A DNA stretch of 64,000 nucleotides from Bradyrhizobium sp. CCGUVB4N (GTDB taxonomy: Bacteria; Pseudomonadota; Alphaproteobacteria; Rhizobiales; Xanthobacteraceae): contig NZ_JANADP010000001.1 in the NCBI RefSeq assembly GCF_024199945.1, positions 7,688,001 to 7,752,000 of the forward strand. Direction: 5' to 3'. The notes beneath the pieces are model-generated. The model was not told the DNA's origin, did no database searches, and saw nothing but the letters and a program-made list of their open reading frames with translations. Positions 52,902-61,352 of this stretch are shown in pieces; within the stretch, counting starts at the first letter, position 1, and every line of letters starts with the position of its first letter. A program made the translations under genes and the position numbers.

Positions 52902-53777
52902 CTACTGCCCGAGATACTTCTTCATCTCCGCGATCAGCCCATCACGCAATTCCGGCCGCTTGAGGCCGTAGGCGATGTTGGCGCGGAGGAAGCCGGGCTT
53001 GGAGCCGCAATCGTGGCGCTCGCCCTCGAACTCGACGCCGTAGAATTTTTGCGACTTGGCGAGGCCGATCATGGCGTCGGTGAGCTGGATTTCGCCGCCG
53101 GCGCCGCGCTCCTGGGTCTCGAGGATCTTGAAGATCTCGGGCTGCAGAATGTAGCGGCCGGTGATCGAGAGGTTGGAGGGCGCAGTGCCCTTGGCCGGCT
53201 TCTCGACCATGCCGTCGACCTCGAACATCTTGCCGGTGCGCTTGCCGACGCCGCAGATGCCGTATTGATGGGTGAGATGGTCGGGCACCGCCTCGACCGC
53301 GATGACGTTGGATTTTTCGCCGAGCTTGCCGGCGGTCTCGATCATCTGCTTCAGGCAGCCGGGCGTGTTGAGCACGAGCTCGTCGGGCAGCACCACCGCG
53401 AACGGCTCGTTGCCGACGATATCGCGCGCGCACCAGACCGCGTGGCCGAGGCCGAGCGGCGCCTGCTGGCGGGTGAAGCTGACGGCGCCGGCTTCCGGCT
53501 GGTTCTGCGCCAAAATCTCCTGCTCGGCCTTCTTGCCGCGCGCAGCGAGCGTCGAGTCGAGCTCGAACATCTTGTCGAAATGATCTTCGATGACATTTTT
53601 GTTGCGGCCGGTGACGAAGATGAAGTGCTCGATGCCGGCTTCCCGCGCCTCGTCATAGACGTACTGGATCAGCGGCTTGTCGACGATGGTGAGCATTTCC
53701 TTCGGCATCGCCTTGGTGGCCGGCAAAACGCGGGTGCCGAGGCCGGCGACGGGGAATACAGCTTTGCGGATTTTCAT
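52902..53777 (-). CDS. galU: UTP-glucose-1-phosphate uridylyltransferase
   Basis: A 291-residue nucleotidyltransferase making UDP-glucose for exopolysaccharide, periplasmic glucan and LPS. The N-terminus RKAVFPVAGLGTRVLPATKAMPKEML is the pyrophosphorylase signature (residues 3-28). The family part VDKPLIQYVYDEAREAGIE is near 32-50, QQAPLGLGHAVWCARD near 105-120, and the C-terminal DCGSKPGFLRANI near 256-268. The length is typical. It is divergent from the lytic transglycosylase gene with about 170 bp between them. Confidence 0.96.
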   Translation of the reverse strand: MKIRKAVFPVAGLGTRVLPATKAMPKEMLTIVDKPLIQYVYDEAREAGIEHFIFVTGRNKNVIEDHFDKMFELDSTLAARGKKAEQEILAQNQPEAGAVSFTRQQAPLGLGHAVWCARDIVGNEPFAVVLPDELVLNTPGCLKQMIETAGKLGEKSNVIAVEAVPDHLTHQYGICGVGKRTGKMFEVDGMVEKPAKGTAPSNLSITGRYILQPEIFKILETQERGAGGEIQLTDAMIGLAKSQKFYGVEFEGERHDCGSKPGFLRANIAYGLKRPELRDGLIAEMKKYLGQ

Positions 53778-53948
53778 GTGATTGATCGAATACCTTGGGG
53801 CGCACGTGAAAGAAGCAATGGCATCTTGCTAACCGTTTTGCAGCCGGTAACAAAGGCGGATGTAGGGCTCGGCCGTTGGAATTGAGAAAAGGCCACCACT
53901 GAAATTTCACCTTTGTTAAGATATTGGCAACCGTAACGAGGCCTCCTG

Positions 53949-55373
53949 ATGGCTGATTTTTGGCCGGACGGATGGGACATGAGGCAATCGGTGGCAGGCT
54001 TGGCAAAACGCGGGGGATCTCTGGCCGGCGCAACAATCATTGCGGCCGCGCTTCTGTTCCCTGCGGTCGCACAGGCTCAAGGACAACAAGGGCAAAACGG
54101 GCTGTCGAAGCTGTTCGGCGGCATTTTCTCCGGCCCGGATCCCGCACCGTCGCAGCCCGCGCCTGCCCCGGGCGGCGCGCAACCCTGGAGCGGCGAGGAC
54201 GGCGCCTCCGGCCATCCACTGATGACGGCGGCTGCGATCCGCGAGGCTGCCGGCAATTTTGACAATTGCGTTGCCGGGATGTGGCCTGATGCCGCACGGC
54301 GCAACATCACACAGGAGAATTTTCAGCGCTTCACCGCTGGCCTTTCGCCCGATCTGCGCATCATGGACCTGATGGATTCGCAACCCGAGTTCACCAAGTC
54401 GATATGGGATTATCTCGACATTCTCGTAAACGACAATCGGCTCGCCAAGGGCAAGGAAGTTCTCGCCAAGTACAAGGCGCAGTTCGACGCGACCGAGAAG
54501 GCCTATGGCGTCGACCGCTACATCATCGCCGCGATCTGGGGCATCGAGTCCAATTATTCGACGCAGATGGGCGACCGCAGCGTGCTGCAATCGACCGCGA
54601 CGCTCGCCTGCGTCGGCCGCCGCCAGGCCTATTTCAAGGACGAATTCCTCTCCGCGCTGGAGATCCTCAACCGCGGTGATTTGCGCCCGGAGCAGATGCG
54701 CGGCTCCTGGGCCGGCGCGTTCGGCCCGACCCAGTTCATGCCGACCGCGTTCAAGCGCTTCGCCGTCGACGGCGATGGCGACGGACGGCGCGACGTCGTC
54801 GACAACGCAAGCGACCTGATCGCCTCCACCGCCAACAATCTGAAGAAGGACGGCTGGCAGAGCGGCCAGACCTGGGGTTTCGAGGTCGTGGTGCCCCAAG
54901 GCTTCAACTACATGCTGGCTGATCGCGCCAAGGCGATGACGATCGCGCAATGGGAGAAGCTCGGGCTCAAGCGCGCAACCAACCAGCCCTTCCCGCATCC
55001 GGCGGAGAAGGCCTATCTGCTGGCGCCCGCCGGCGCGCAGGGGCCCGGCTTCCTGATGCTGCAGAATTTCCGGGTCATCATGAAATACAATCCGGCCGAG
55101 GCCTACGCGATGGCGATCGGCCATTTCGCCGACCGCCTGCGCGGCGGCCAGCCTTTTGTGCAGCAATGGCCGCGGCAGGAGCGGGAATTGTCCCGGACCG
55201 AGCGGCTGGAACTCCAGCAACTCCTGGTCCAGCGCGGCTTCTACAAGGGTACCCCGGACGGCCAGTTCGGCGGCCAGACCCGGGACGCGCTGCGCAACTT
55301 CCAGGCCTCGATCGGGGTGCCCGCGGACGGGTTTGCCTCCTCCGACGTGCTGGACCGGCTGCGCGGGCGGTAA
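53949..55373 (+). CDS. Lytic murein transglycosylase, MltB-like, with C-terminal peptidoglycan-binding domain
   Basis: A 474-residue exported enzyme cleaving the glycan strands of peptidoglycan with 1,6-anhydro ends. A signal or anchor helix is at about 20-45, then a Gln/Pro-rich linker. The catalytic domain lies at about 95-390 with Glu200 in WGIESNYSTQMGDRSVL, and GRRQAYFKDEFLSAL and GSWAGAFGPTQFMPTAFKRF follow. A C-terminal PG_binding_1 repeat (LQQLLVQRGFYKGTPDGQFG) covers about 415-472. All expected residues are intact. The SGNH-like gene follows on the same strand about 150 bp later, so the two may act together in wall remodelling. Confidence 0.92.
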   Translation: MADFWPDGWDMRQSVAGLAKRGGSLAGATIIAAALLFPAVAQAQGQQGQNGLSKLFGGIFSGPDPAPSQPAPAPGGAQPWSGEDGASGHPLMTAAAIREAAGNFDNCVAGMWPDAARRNITQENFQRFTAGLSPDLRIMDLMDSQPEFTKSIWDYLDILVNDNRLAKGKEVLAKYKAQFDATEKAYGVDRYIIAAIWGIESNYSTQMGDRSVLQSTATLACVGRRQAYFKDEFLSALEILNRGDLRPEQMRGSWAGAFGPTQFMPTAFKRFAVDGDGDGRRDVVDNASDLIASTANNLKKDGWQSGQTWGFEVVVPQGFNYMLADRAKAMTIAQWEKLGLKRATNQPFPHPAEKAYLLAPAGAQGPGFLMLQNFRVIMKYNPAEAYAMAIGHFADRLRGGQPFVQQWPRQERELSRTERLELQQLLVQRGFYKGTPDGQFGGQTRDALRNFQASIGVPADGFASSDVLDRLRGR

Positions 55374-55522
55374 AATCGCGCCGAAAGTAACCCTGAAGCG
55401 GGATTTTGCCCGATCGGCGGTGGTTGGCCCCAAGAATCTGCAAGAGAATTTGCCCGTTTGGCGCCCGATTCCGTTATTATAACGACCTACTTCCAGACCC
55501 CGTTGCGCGTGCCCGAGATCGC

Positions 55523-57214
55523 ATGTCGAAGCCAAAATCCTTTTTCAAGGCGCTGACCGAGACCGGCCCGTTGATCGCGCTGGGAACGGCGCTTGCGATC
55601 ATGGTCTCGATCGCGGGACCGGCTTCGGCGCAGTTCTTCAACTTCCCCGGCTTCGGCGGCCCGCCGCAGCGCCAGGCTCCGCCGCGCAGCGGTGGCGGCG
55701 GCTGGTTCGGCGGCGATTTCTTTGCGCCGTTCCAACAACAGCAGCAGCAGGCCCCGCGCCAGGATTTCTCGCGCGCGCCGGCACCTGGCAAGCGCGACAC
55801 CATCCCGGACAAGAACGTGCTGGTGATCGGCGACGCCATGGCCGACTGGCTCGCCTACGGCCTGGAAGACGCCTACACCGAGCAGCCCGACATGGGTGTG
55901 ATCCGCAAGCACAAGACCGCGTCGGGCCTGATCAAGTACCAGCCGAAGGGTGAGCCCTCGGACTGGGCGGCTGCGGCCAAGGGCATTCTGGAAACCGAGA
56001 AGCCCGACGTCATCGTCGTCATGCTCGGCCTCAACGACCGCATCGCGATCCGCGAAGCCGCGCCGGACAAAACGGACAAGCCGGCCGACAAGGACAAGAA
56101 GAACGACAAGGGCGCGCGCGGCAAGCCGCCGGCGAAGCCCGGCGATGCCAAACCCGACACCGCCGCCAAGCCCGACGACAAGCCGGCTGATACCGACCTG
56201 CCGCAGGACGACGCCGACAACGCCGATACGCCGGCGGCCGCGCCGGAAAAGACCGCGCGCAATCCGAACGGCCTCTACGAATTCCGCGACGACCACTGGG
56301 TCGAGCTCTACGGCAAGAAGATCGAGGAGCTCGCCAACGTCCTCAAGGCCAAGGGCGTGCCCGTGCTCTGGGTCGGCCTGCCCGCGATCCGCGGACCCAA
56401 GGGCACCGCGGACATGCTGTTCCTGGATTCGCTCTACCGGGAAGGCGCCGCCAAGGCCGGCATCACCTATGTCGACGTCTGGGACGGCTTTGTCGACGAA
56501 GCCGGTCGCTTCCTGCAGAAGGGTCCGGATTTCGAAGGCCAGATCCGTCAGCTCCGCAGCGGTGACGGCGTCTATTTCACCAAGCCCGGCGCCCGCAAGC
56601 TCGCCCATTATGTCGAGCGCGAGATCACGCGCCTGCTGGCGGGCCGCTCCGGCCCGATCGCGCTGCCGAGCGAGCCGGCGACGCCCGACACCAGTGCCGA
56701 GCCCGGCAAGCCGGCGCCGCGGCCGCTCGCGGGCCCGATCGTGCCGCTGGTTGCAGCCTCGATCTCGACCGATCAATTGCTGGGTGGACCTGGCACGCGC
56801 CCCGCCGCCGTCGATGCGCTCGCCGCCAGAACGCTGGTGAAAGGCGAGCCGCTCGCCGCGCCCGCGGGCCGTGCGGATGATTATTCATGGCCGCGCCGTG
56901 AAGTCGGTCGCGAGCAGGCCAAGGGCGATACGCCGATGGCCGCGACGACGCCTGACGGTGGTGCTGCGGCGCCCGGCACGACGCCGGGTGCAGCCGCGGC
57001 GATCGCGCCACCCAAGCCGCTCGCACCGAAGAAGCCGACGCCACCGCCGCAGCAGCCGGCACAGGCCGCGCCGTCATTGCGTGATTTCTTCGGCTTCGGC
57101 TCGCCGCAGCCGGCGCCGCGTCAACTGGCGCCCGCCCCGCGCAACCCGAATCCAAACCCTGCGATTCCGCGACCGCCCGGCAATGTCGGGCGCTCGGCGG
57201 AAGTGGCGCGGTAG
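55523..57214 (+). CDS. SGNH-hydrolase-like (DUF459) protein with lost catalytic residues
   Basis: A 563-residue exported protein. A signal peptide (about 15-35) precedes a Gln/Gly/Pro-rich linker, the SGNH fold (about 95-380) and a Pro/Ala-rich tail to the end. In block I the catalytic Ser is replaced by Ala105 (VIGDAMADW rather than GDS). In block V the His is replaced by Tyr351 (DGVYFT rather than DGxHF). The Asn of block III is still there (LGLNDR). A Lys/Asp/Pro-rich insert lies at about 180-245. It is probably a binding or scaffold pseudo-hydrolase. SGNH relatives add or remove O-acetyl groups on peptidoglycan or glycans, which fits the neighbouring lytic enzyme. The start is at the ATG giving the signal peptide. 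Confidence 0.85.
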   Translation: MSKPKSFFKALTETGPLIALGTALAIMVSIAGPASAQFFNFPGFGGPPQRQAPPRSGGGGWFGGDFFAPFQQQQQQAPRQDFSRAPAPGKRDTIPDKNVLVIGDAMADWLAYGLEDAYTEQPDMGVIRKHKTASGLIKYQPKGEPSDWAAAAKGILETEKPDVIVVMLGLNDRIAIREAAPDKTDKPADKDKKNDKGARGKPPAKPGDAKPDTAAKPDDKPADTDLPQDDADNADTPAAAPEKTARNPNGLYEFRDDHWVELYGKKIEELANVLKAKGVPVLWVGLPAIRGPKGTADMLFLDSLYREGAAKAGITYVDVWDGFVDEAGRFLQKGPDFEGQIRQLRSGDGVYFTKPGARKLAHYVEREITRLLAGRSGPIALPSEPATPDTSAEPGKPAPRPLAGPIVPLVAASISTDQLLGGPGTRPAAVDALAARTLVKGEPLAAPAGRADDYSWPRREVGREQAKGDTPMAATTPDGGAAAPGTTPGAAAAIAPPKPLAPKKPTPPPQQPAQAAPSLRDFFGFGSPQPAPRQLAPAPRNPNPNPAIPRPPGNVGRSAEVAR

Positions 57215-57236
57215 TCGTTGCTCTGAATTAAATCGT

Positions 57237-57345
57237 CATTCCGGGGCGCGCCTCTTGGCGCGAGCCCGGAATCCATTCATCGACATTGACGGTGGCTCGA
57301 TGGATTCCGGGCTCGCGCTTCGCGCGCCCCGGAATGACGAGAAGC
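57237..57345. repeat. Palindromic intergenic repeat, GTCATTCCGGGGCGCGC type
   Basis: CGTCATTCCGGGGCGCGCC / GGCGCGAGCCCGGAATCCA at the left and TGGATTCCGGGCTCGCGC / GCGCCCCGGAATGACGAG at the right form mirrored hairpins. A shorter copy is at 31484-31530. It lies between the convergent SGNH-like and CsbD-like genes. Confidence 0.75.
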
Positions 57346-57347
57346 TA

Positions 57348-57722
57348 TTAGCCGTAATAACGCCAGCGCGGCGGCGGGCGACGGGCGGGGCGCGACATCA
57401 GCAGCGCGAGCGCGAAGCCAATGCCACCGGCAATCAGCAGCGCACCGAGCGGATTGTCCTGCACCTTTTGCGAGATCGCCTGCGAGCCGCCGCGAAGGGT
57501 CTCGCCACTGTTCTCGTAGGCATCCTTGGCGTAGCTCGCAGCGGTGTCCGTGGCGTCGCGCACGGCGTCCTTCGCCTGGCCGTAGAGATTCTGCACCGTG
57601 CCGGCGGCTTCGCGCGCCTTGCCCGACGCCTGTGTCTGCGCATCGCCTGCCATGTCTCCGATGGCGCCTTCCGCACGTCCGGCGAATTCCTTGGCCGATC
57701 CGACGATCCTGTCCTTGTCCAT
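57348..57722 (-). CDS. CsbD-like stress protein with C-terminal membrane anchor
   Basis: A 124-residue protein. The N-terminal MDKDRIVGSAKEFAGRAEGA and repeats of the Gly/Ala/Asp/Gln-rich type (about residues 1-75) match the CsbD family of general-stress proteins. A C-terminal hydrophobic segment with small residues (about 90-108, PLGALLIAGGIGFALALLM) resembles YqjD/ElaB-type anchors, followed by an Arg/Pro-rich end. AGGAGG near 57730 supports the start. The protein is predicted to associate with the membrane under stress; the molecular activity of the family is unknown. Confidence 0.82.
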   Translation of the reverse strand: MDKDRIVGSAKEFAGRAEGAIGDMAGDAQTQASGKAREAAGTVQNLYGQAKDAVRDATDTAASYAKDAYENSGETLRGGSQAISQKVQDNPLGALLIAGGIGFALALLMSRPARRPPPRWRYYG

Positions 57723-57784
57723 GATGCTCCTCCTCGGGGGTCTGCCGGAGTAACCGATCAGGAGCAGCGCAGTTCCAGTGCGGC

Positions 57785-58522
57785 TTAGAGAATAAGCCCG
57801 CCATCAACGACCAGTGTCTGGCCGATGATGTAGGACGACAGCGGCGAGGCCAGGAACAGCGCCGCGCCCGCCATGTCGGCCGGCGTGCCCAATCGCCGCA
57901 GCGGAATGCGCAAAAGTGCACCTTCGAGCCGCTTGGGATTGTCGGTTGTCACCTTCGTCATCTTGGTGTCGACCAGACCGGGCGCGATGCCGTTGACGCG
58001 GATGCCATCCTCGGCCCAGGCCTCGCCCAAAGTCCGCGTCAATCCGACCGCGCCGGTCTTCGAGGCGTTGTAGGCGGGATTGCCCATGGTGGAATGATAG
58101 GCGGCGGTCGAGGACACCATGATCAGCGCGCCCTTGGAGTCCCGCAACATGGAATGAAACCGCGTCGCGCACGCCATCAGGCTCATCAGGTTGACCTCGA
58201 CGACCTTGCGGAAGCCCGCCATCTCGAACTCGCCGCGGCGATAGATCACAGCACCTTGCGCCAGCACCAGAATGTCGAGCTTGTCGAAGGACGGCTTGAA
58301 CGCTTCGATCGCACTGGGGTTGCTGACATCGAGCTGCGCGTAGGCCAGGCCGCTGAGATCAGAGCCTTCCTCTACCGAATATTCCGTCGCACGAGCGCGC
58401 GTGCCGCAAACCGCGACGTCCGCGCCTCTCGCGCGAAAGGCTTGCGCGATGCCGTTGCCGATACCGCTGGAACCACCGACGACCAGCACCTGCTTGCCGG
58501 AGAAATCGAGCTCGTTTGCCAT
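57785..58522 (-). CDS. Short-chain dehydrogenase/reductase
   Basis: A 245-residue classical SDR. The dinucleotide motif VVGGSSGIGNGIAQAF is near 15-30, LAQGAVI (the NAG-like part) near 86, the catalytic Ser is in MVSSTAAYHSTM near 134, and YNASK holds the catalytic Tyr and Lys near 150-154. The C-terminal NGIAPGLVDTKM part is present. The substrate is unknown. The gene is divergent from another SDR with about 100 bp between them. A role together with the dioxygenase gene is possible. Confidence 0.9.
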   Translation of the reverse strand: MANELDFSGKQVLVVGGSSGIGNGIAQAFRARGADVAVCGTRARATEYSVEEGSDLSGLAYAQLDVSNPSAIEAFKPSFDKLDILVLAQGAVIYRRGEFEMAGFRKVVEVNLMSLMACATRFHSMLRDSKGALIMVSSTAAYHSTMGNPAYNASKTGAVGLTRTLGEAWAEDGIRVNGIAPGLVDTKMTKVTTDNPKRLEGALLRIPLRRLGTPADMAGAALFLASPLSSYIIGQTLVVDGGLIL

Positions 58523-58620
58523 CGCGGCCTCCCCTTTTGTTTTGCTTGTTTGACCTGTCTGCGGATCGATGCCAGCCTTGTCAATCTCATAACAAGAAAC
58601 AAGAGACGCGAGGAAACAGC

Positions 58621-59400
58621 ATGTCCGAATTCAAGCAGCTCAGCCGCTCCGTGAAGGGCCTGACCGTTCTCGTCACCGGCGCAGCCAGCGGCATGGGGCG
58701 CGCGACTGCGCGCGTGTTCGCCACTGAGGGCGCGAATGTCGCCGCGACCGACTATGACGAGCAAGGCGCGCTAGCGATCGCGAAGGAGATCGCAGCGAGC
58801 GGTGGTTCGGCGAAGGCGTGGAAGTTAGATGTCGCCGACGGCGGCGAGATCAGGCGCGTGGTCGACGATGTCGCCGCACATTTCGGCGGGCTCGACGTTG
58901 TCGTCAACAATGCCGGCATCTCCGTCCGCGTCGCGATCGACGACGAGGCTTACGAAGACGCCTGGGCCAAGGGCATCGCGGTGATGCTGACGGCGCATCC
59001 GCGCATCATCCGCGCCGCATTGCCTCACTTGCGCAAGTCGAACAGCCCGCGCATCGTCAACATCGCGTCGACCGAAGCGCTTGGCGCCACCGCATTGCAC
59101 AGTCCCTATTCTGCGGCGAAGGGCGGTGTCGCCAGCCTCACCCGCTCGCTCGCGGTCGAGCTCGGCCGCGAAGGCATAACCGTCAACTGCATCTGCCCGG
59201 GGCCGATCCGCACCGCCATCACCGACCGGATCTCCGAGGAGCACAAGACAATTTACGCCAAGCGCCGCACCGCACTCGGTCGTTACGGCGATCCCGAGGA
59301 AGTCGCACATATGACGCTGAGCCTGTGCCTGCCGGCGGCGTCGTTCCTGACGGGTGCGGTCATTCCCGTCGACGGCGGGTTGATGGCGCGCAACGCGTGA
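58621..59400 (+). CDS. Short-chain dehydrogenase/reductase
   Basis: A 259-residue classical SDR. TVLVTGAASGMGRATARVFA near 14-33 is the cofactor site, VVNNAGIS near 93 the NNAG motif, NIASTEALGATALHSPYSAAKGG contains the catalytic Ser, Tyr and Lys near 150-172, and NCICPGPIRTAI near 193 is the PG loop. GAGG precedes the ATG at 58621; the longer upstream frame has no homology. A TfdA/TauD dioxygenase follows about 97 bp downstream on the same strand. Its substrate is unknown. Confidence 0.92.
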   Translation: MSEFKQLSRSVKGLTVLVTGAASGMGRATARVFATEGANVAATDYDEQGALAIAKEIAASGGSAKAWKLDVADGGEIRRVVDDVAAHFGGLDVVVNNAGISVRVAIDDEAYEDAWAKGIAVMLTAHPRIIRAALPHLRKSNSPRIVNIASTEALGATALHSPYSAAKGGVASLTRSLAVELGREGITVNCICPGPIRTAITDRISEEHKTIYAKRRTALGRYGDPEEVAHMTLSLCLPAASFLTGAVIPVDGGLMARNA

Positions 59401-59497
59401 GAGCCATGCGCGGCGAGCGTTGACAACGACGGGTGCCGGAGTAGCTTTTTCATCGACAGAGCGGGACCAACCGCTCGCGGTTTGCGGGAGAGACGCC

Positions 59498-60385
59498 ATG
59501 ACGATCGCCATCCGGCAGCTTCAGAAGCATTTTGTCGGCGAGGTTTCCGGCCTCGACCTGCGGAATCCGCTCACACCGGATGAGGCCCGCGAAGTCGAGT
59601 CTGCCATGGACACATACGCGGTGCTCGTCTTCCACGACCAGGACATCTCCGACGAGCAGCAGATGGCCTTCGCGCTGAATTTCGGTCAACGCGAGGATGC
59701 ACGCGGCGGCACGGTGACGAAGGAAAAGGACTACCGGCTCCAGTCCGGCCTCAACGACGTCTCCAATCTCGGCAAGGACGGCAAGCCGCTCGCCAAGGAC
59801 AGCCGCACGCATCTGTTCAACCTCGGCAACTGCCTGTGGCATTCCGACAGCTCGTTCCGCCCGATCCCGGCCAAATTCTCGCTGCTGTCGGCGCGCGTGG
59901 TGAACCCGAAGGGCGGCAACACCGAATTCGCCGACATGCGCGCGGCCTATGACGCACTCGATGACGAGACCAAGGCCGAGATCGACGATCTCGTCTGCGA
60001 GCATTCGCTAATGTATTCGCGCGGCTCGCTCGGCTTCACCGAATATACCGACGACGAGAAGGCCATGTTCAAGCCGGTGCTGCAGCGGCTGGTGCGGACG
60101 CATCCGGTGCATCGCCGCAAGTCGCTGTATCTCTCATCGCATGCCGGCAAGATCGTCAGCATGAGCGTGCCGGAGGGGCGGTTGTTGCTGCGCGATCTCA
60201 ACGAGCACGCGACGAACGCGGAATTCGTCTACGTCCACAAATGGAGGCTGCATGACCTCGTGATGTGGGACAACCGCCAGACCATGCACCGCGTCCGCCG
60301 CTACGACCAGTCCCAGCCCCGCGACATGCGCCGCGCGACAGTGGCCGGGACCGAGCCGACGGTGCAGCAGCAGGCGGCGGAGTAG
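59498..60385 (+). CDS. TauD/TfdA-family alpha-ketoglutarate-dependent dioxygenase
   Basis: A 295-residue Fe(II)/2-oxoglutarate dioxygenase. The facial triad is visible as His115 and Asp117 in LWHSDSSFRP and His264 in DNRQTMHRVRRY. The 2-oxoglutarate-binding Arg is in RDMRRATVAG shortly after. It starts TIAIRQLQKHFVGEVSGLDL and its length fits the TfdA alpha group known in Bradyrhizobium, which attacks 2,4-D-like phenoxyacetates, although many relatives have other substrates. GGGAG precedes the ATG. Two SDR genes lie upstream, but no phenol hydroxylase or chlorocatechol gene is in the window. Confidence 0.88.
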   Translation: MTIAIRQLQKHFVGEVSGLDLRNPLTPDEAREVESAMDTYAVLVFHDQDISDEQQMAFALNFGQREDARGGTVTKEKDYRLQSGLNDVSNLGKDGKPLAKDSRTHLFNLGNCLWHSDSSFRPIPAKFSLLSARVVNPKGGNTEFADMRAAYDALDDETKAEIDDLVCEHSLMYSRGSLGFTEYTDDEKAMFKPVLQRLVRTHPVHRRKSLYLSSHAGKIVSMSVPEGRLLLRDLNEHATNAEFVYVHKWRLHDLVMWDNRQTMHRVRRYDQSQPRDMRRATVAGTEPTVQQQAAE

Positions 60386-60439
60386 GTGCGGCACATTCCG
60401 CTGTCGTCCCGGACAAGCGAAGCGCTGCTCAGCAACTGG

Positions 60440-60543
60440 CGTCATCGCCCGGCTTGACCGGGCGATCCAGTACTCCGAGACGGTTGTGATGGAGGCGATG
60501 GGCCGCAGCGTACTGGATGCCCCGGTCAAGCCGGGGCATGACA
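60440..60543. repeat. Palindromic intergenic repeat, GTCATCGCCCGG...GATCCAGTA type
   Basis: GTCATCGCCCGGCTTGACCG / GGGCGATCCAGTACTCC and GTACTGGATGCCCCGG / CAAGCCGGGGCATGACAG. It matches 18260-18384 except that the loop has TCAAG in place of the 16-bp palindrome. It is preceded by a partial GTCCCGGACAAGCG element at about 60405. It lies between the dioxygenase and the convergent YqgE gene. Confidence 0.7.
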
Positions 60544-60574
60544 GGGGAGAGCGCTGCGACAGCGCGGCGATCCG

Positions 60575-61210
60575 CTACGCGTGCCCCGCCTCGTTCGACA
60601 GCATGCCGGGATCAATCCCGATCTTGCGCAGGGCGCGGCCGTATTTCTCGTCGACATCGTCGCCGAAGATCAGATCCGCATCGGCGTCGCAGTGCAGCCA
60701 GCCATTGCTCTGGATCTCGGTCTCGAGCTGGCCTGGCGCCCAGCCGGCATAGCCGAGCGCGAGGATGGCGTGCTTGGGGCCGGAGCCGTTGGCGATCGCG
60801 CGCAGGATGTCGACGGTCGCGGTGAGGCAGACGCCGTCGTCGATCCGCAGCGTCGCGTGCTCGATGTAGAAGTCGCTGGAATGCAGCACGAAGCCGCGAC
60901 CGGTGTCGACCGGGCCGCCGGCCAGCACCTTCATGCTTTCGGCATTCTGGGGCAGCTTGATGTGCTCGCCCTTCTTGACGATGCCAAGCTGCTCGAGCAG
61001 TTCCGGGAAATCGATGCTGCCGGCCGGATGATTGACGATGATGCCCATCGCGCCCTCGGCCGAATGCGCGCAAAGATAGATCACCGAGCGCTCAAAGCGG
61101 GAGTCGCCCATGACAGGCATCGCGATCAGGAGCCGGCCGTCGAGATAACCGGCCGAACTGGGGAGCCCGCTGCGGGTGCTTTCGCCCGTCCTCTTGCCTG
61201 TGGGAGCCAT
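60575..61210 (-). CDS. YqgE/AlgH family protein (DUF179)
   Basis: A 211-residue member of the YqgE/AlgH family. It starts, after a short variable N-terminus, with GYLDGRLLIAMPVMGDSRFERSVIYLCAHSAEGAMGIIVNHP (about 21-62) and has FVLHSSDF near 118 and LALGYAGWAPGQLETEI near 160-176, which are the conserved blocks. The family is widespread and linked by fusion or neighbourhood to RuvX and to alginate regulation, but its activity is unknown. It is divergent from the DsbD-alpha-like gene. Confidence 0.93.
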   Translation of the reverse strand: MAPTGKRTGESTRSGLPSSAGYLDGRLLIAMPVMGDSRFERSVIYLCAHSAEGAMGIIVNHPAGSIDFPELLEQLGIVKKGEHIKLPQNAESMKVLAGGPVDTGRGFVLHSSDFYIEHATLRIDDGVCLTATVDILRAIANGSGPKHAILALGYAGWAPGQLETEIQSNGWLHCDADADLIFGDDVDEKYGRALRKIGIDPGMLSNEAGHA

Positions 61211-61352
61211 GGATGAAGCACTCCGGTTTCAATTCCTATCCTGATGTCGGGCCGCGCCGCTGTCAAATCAAGGCTTGCAGAGACCAGATTCAAGTGCATC
61301 CATCACAAGCAATTCAATGGTTTGCCCCGAAACGACCCTGTAAAGACGTGCC

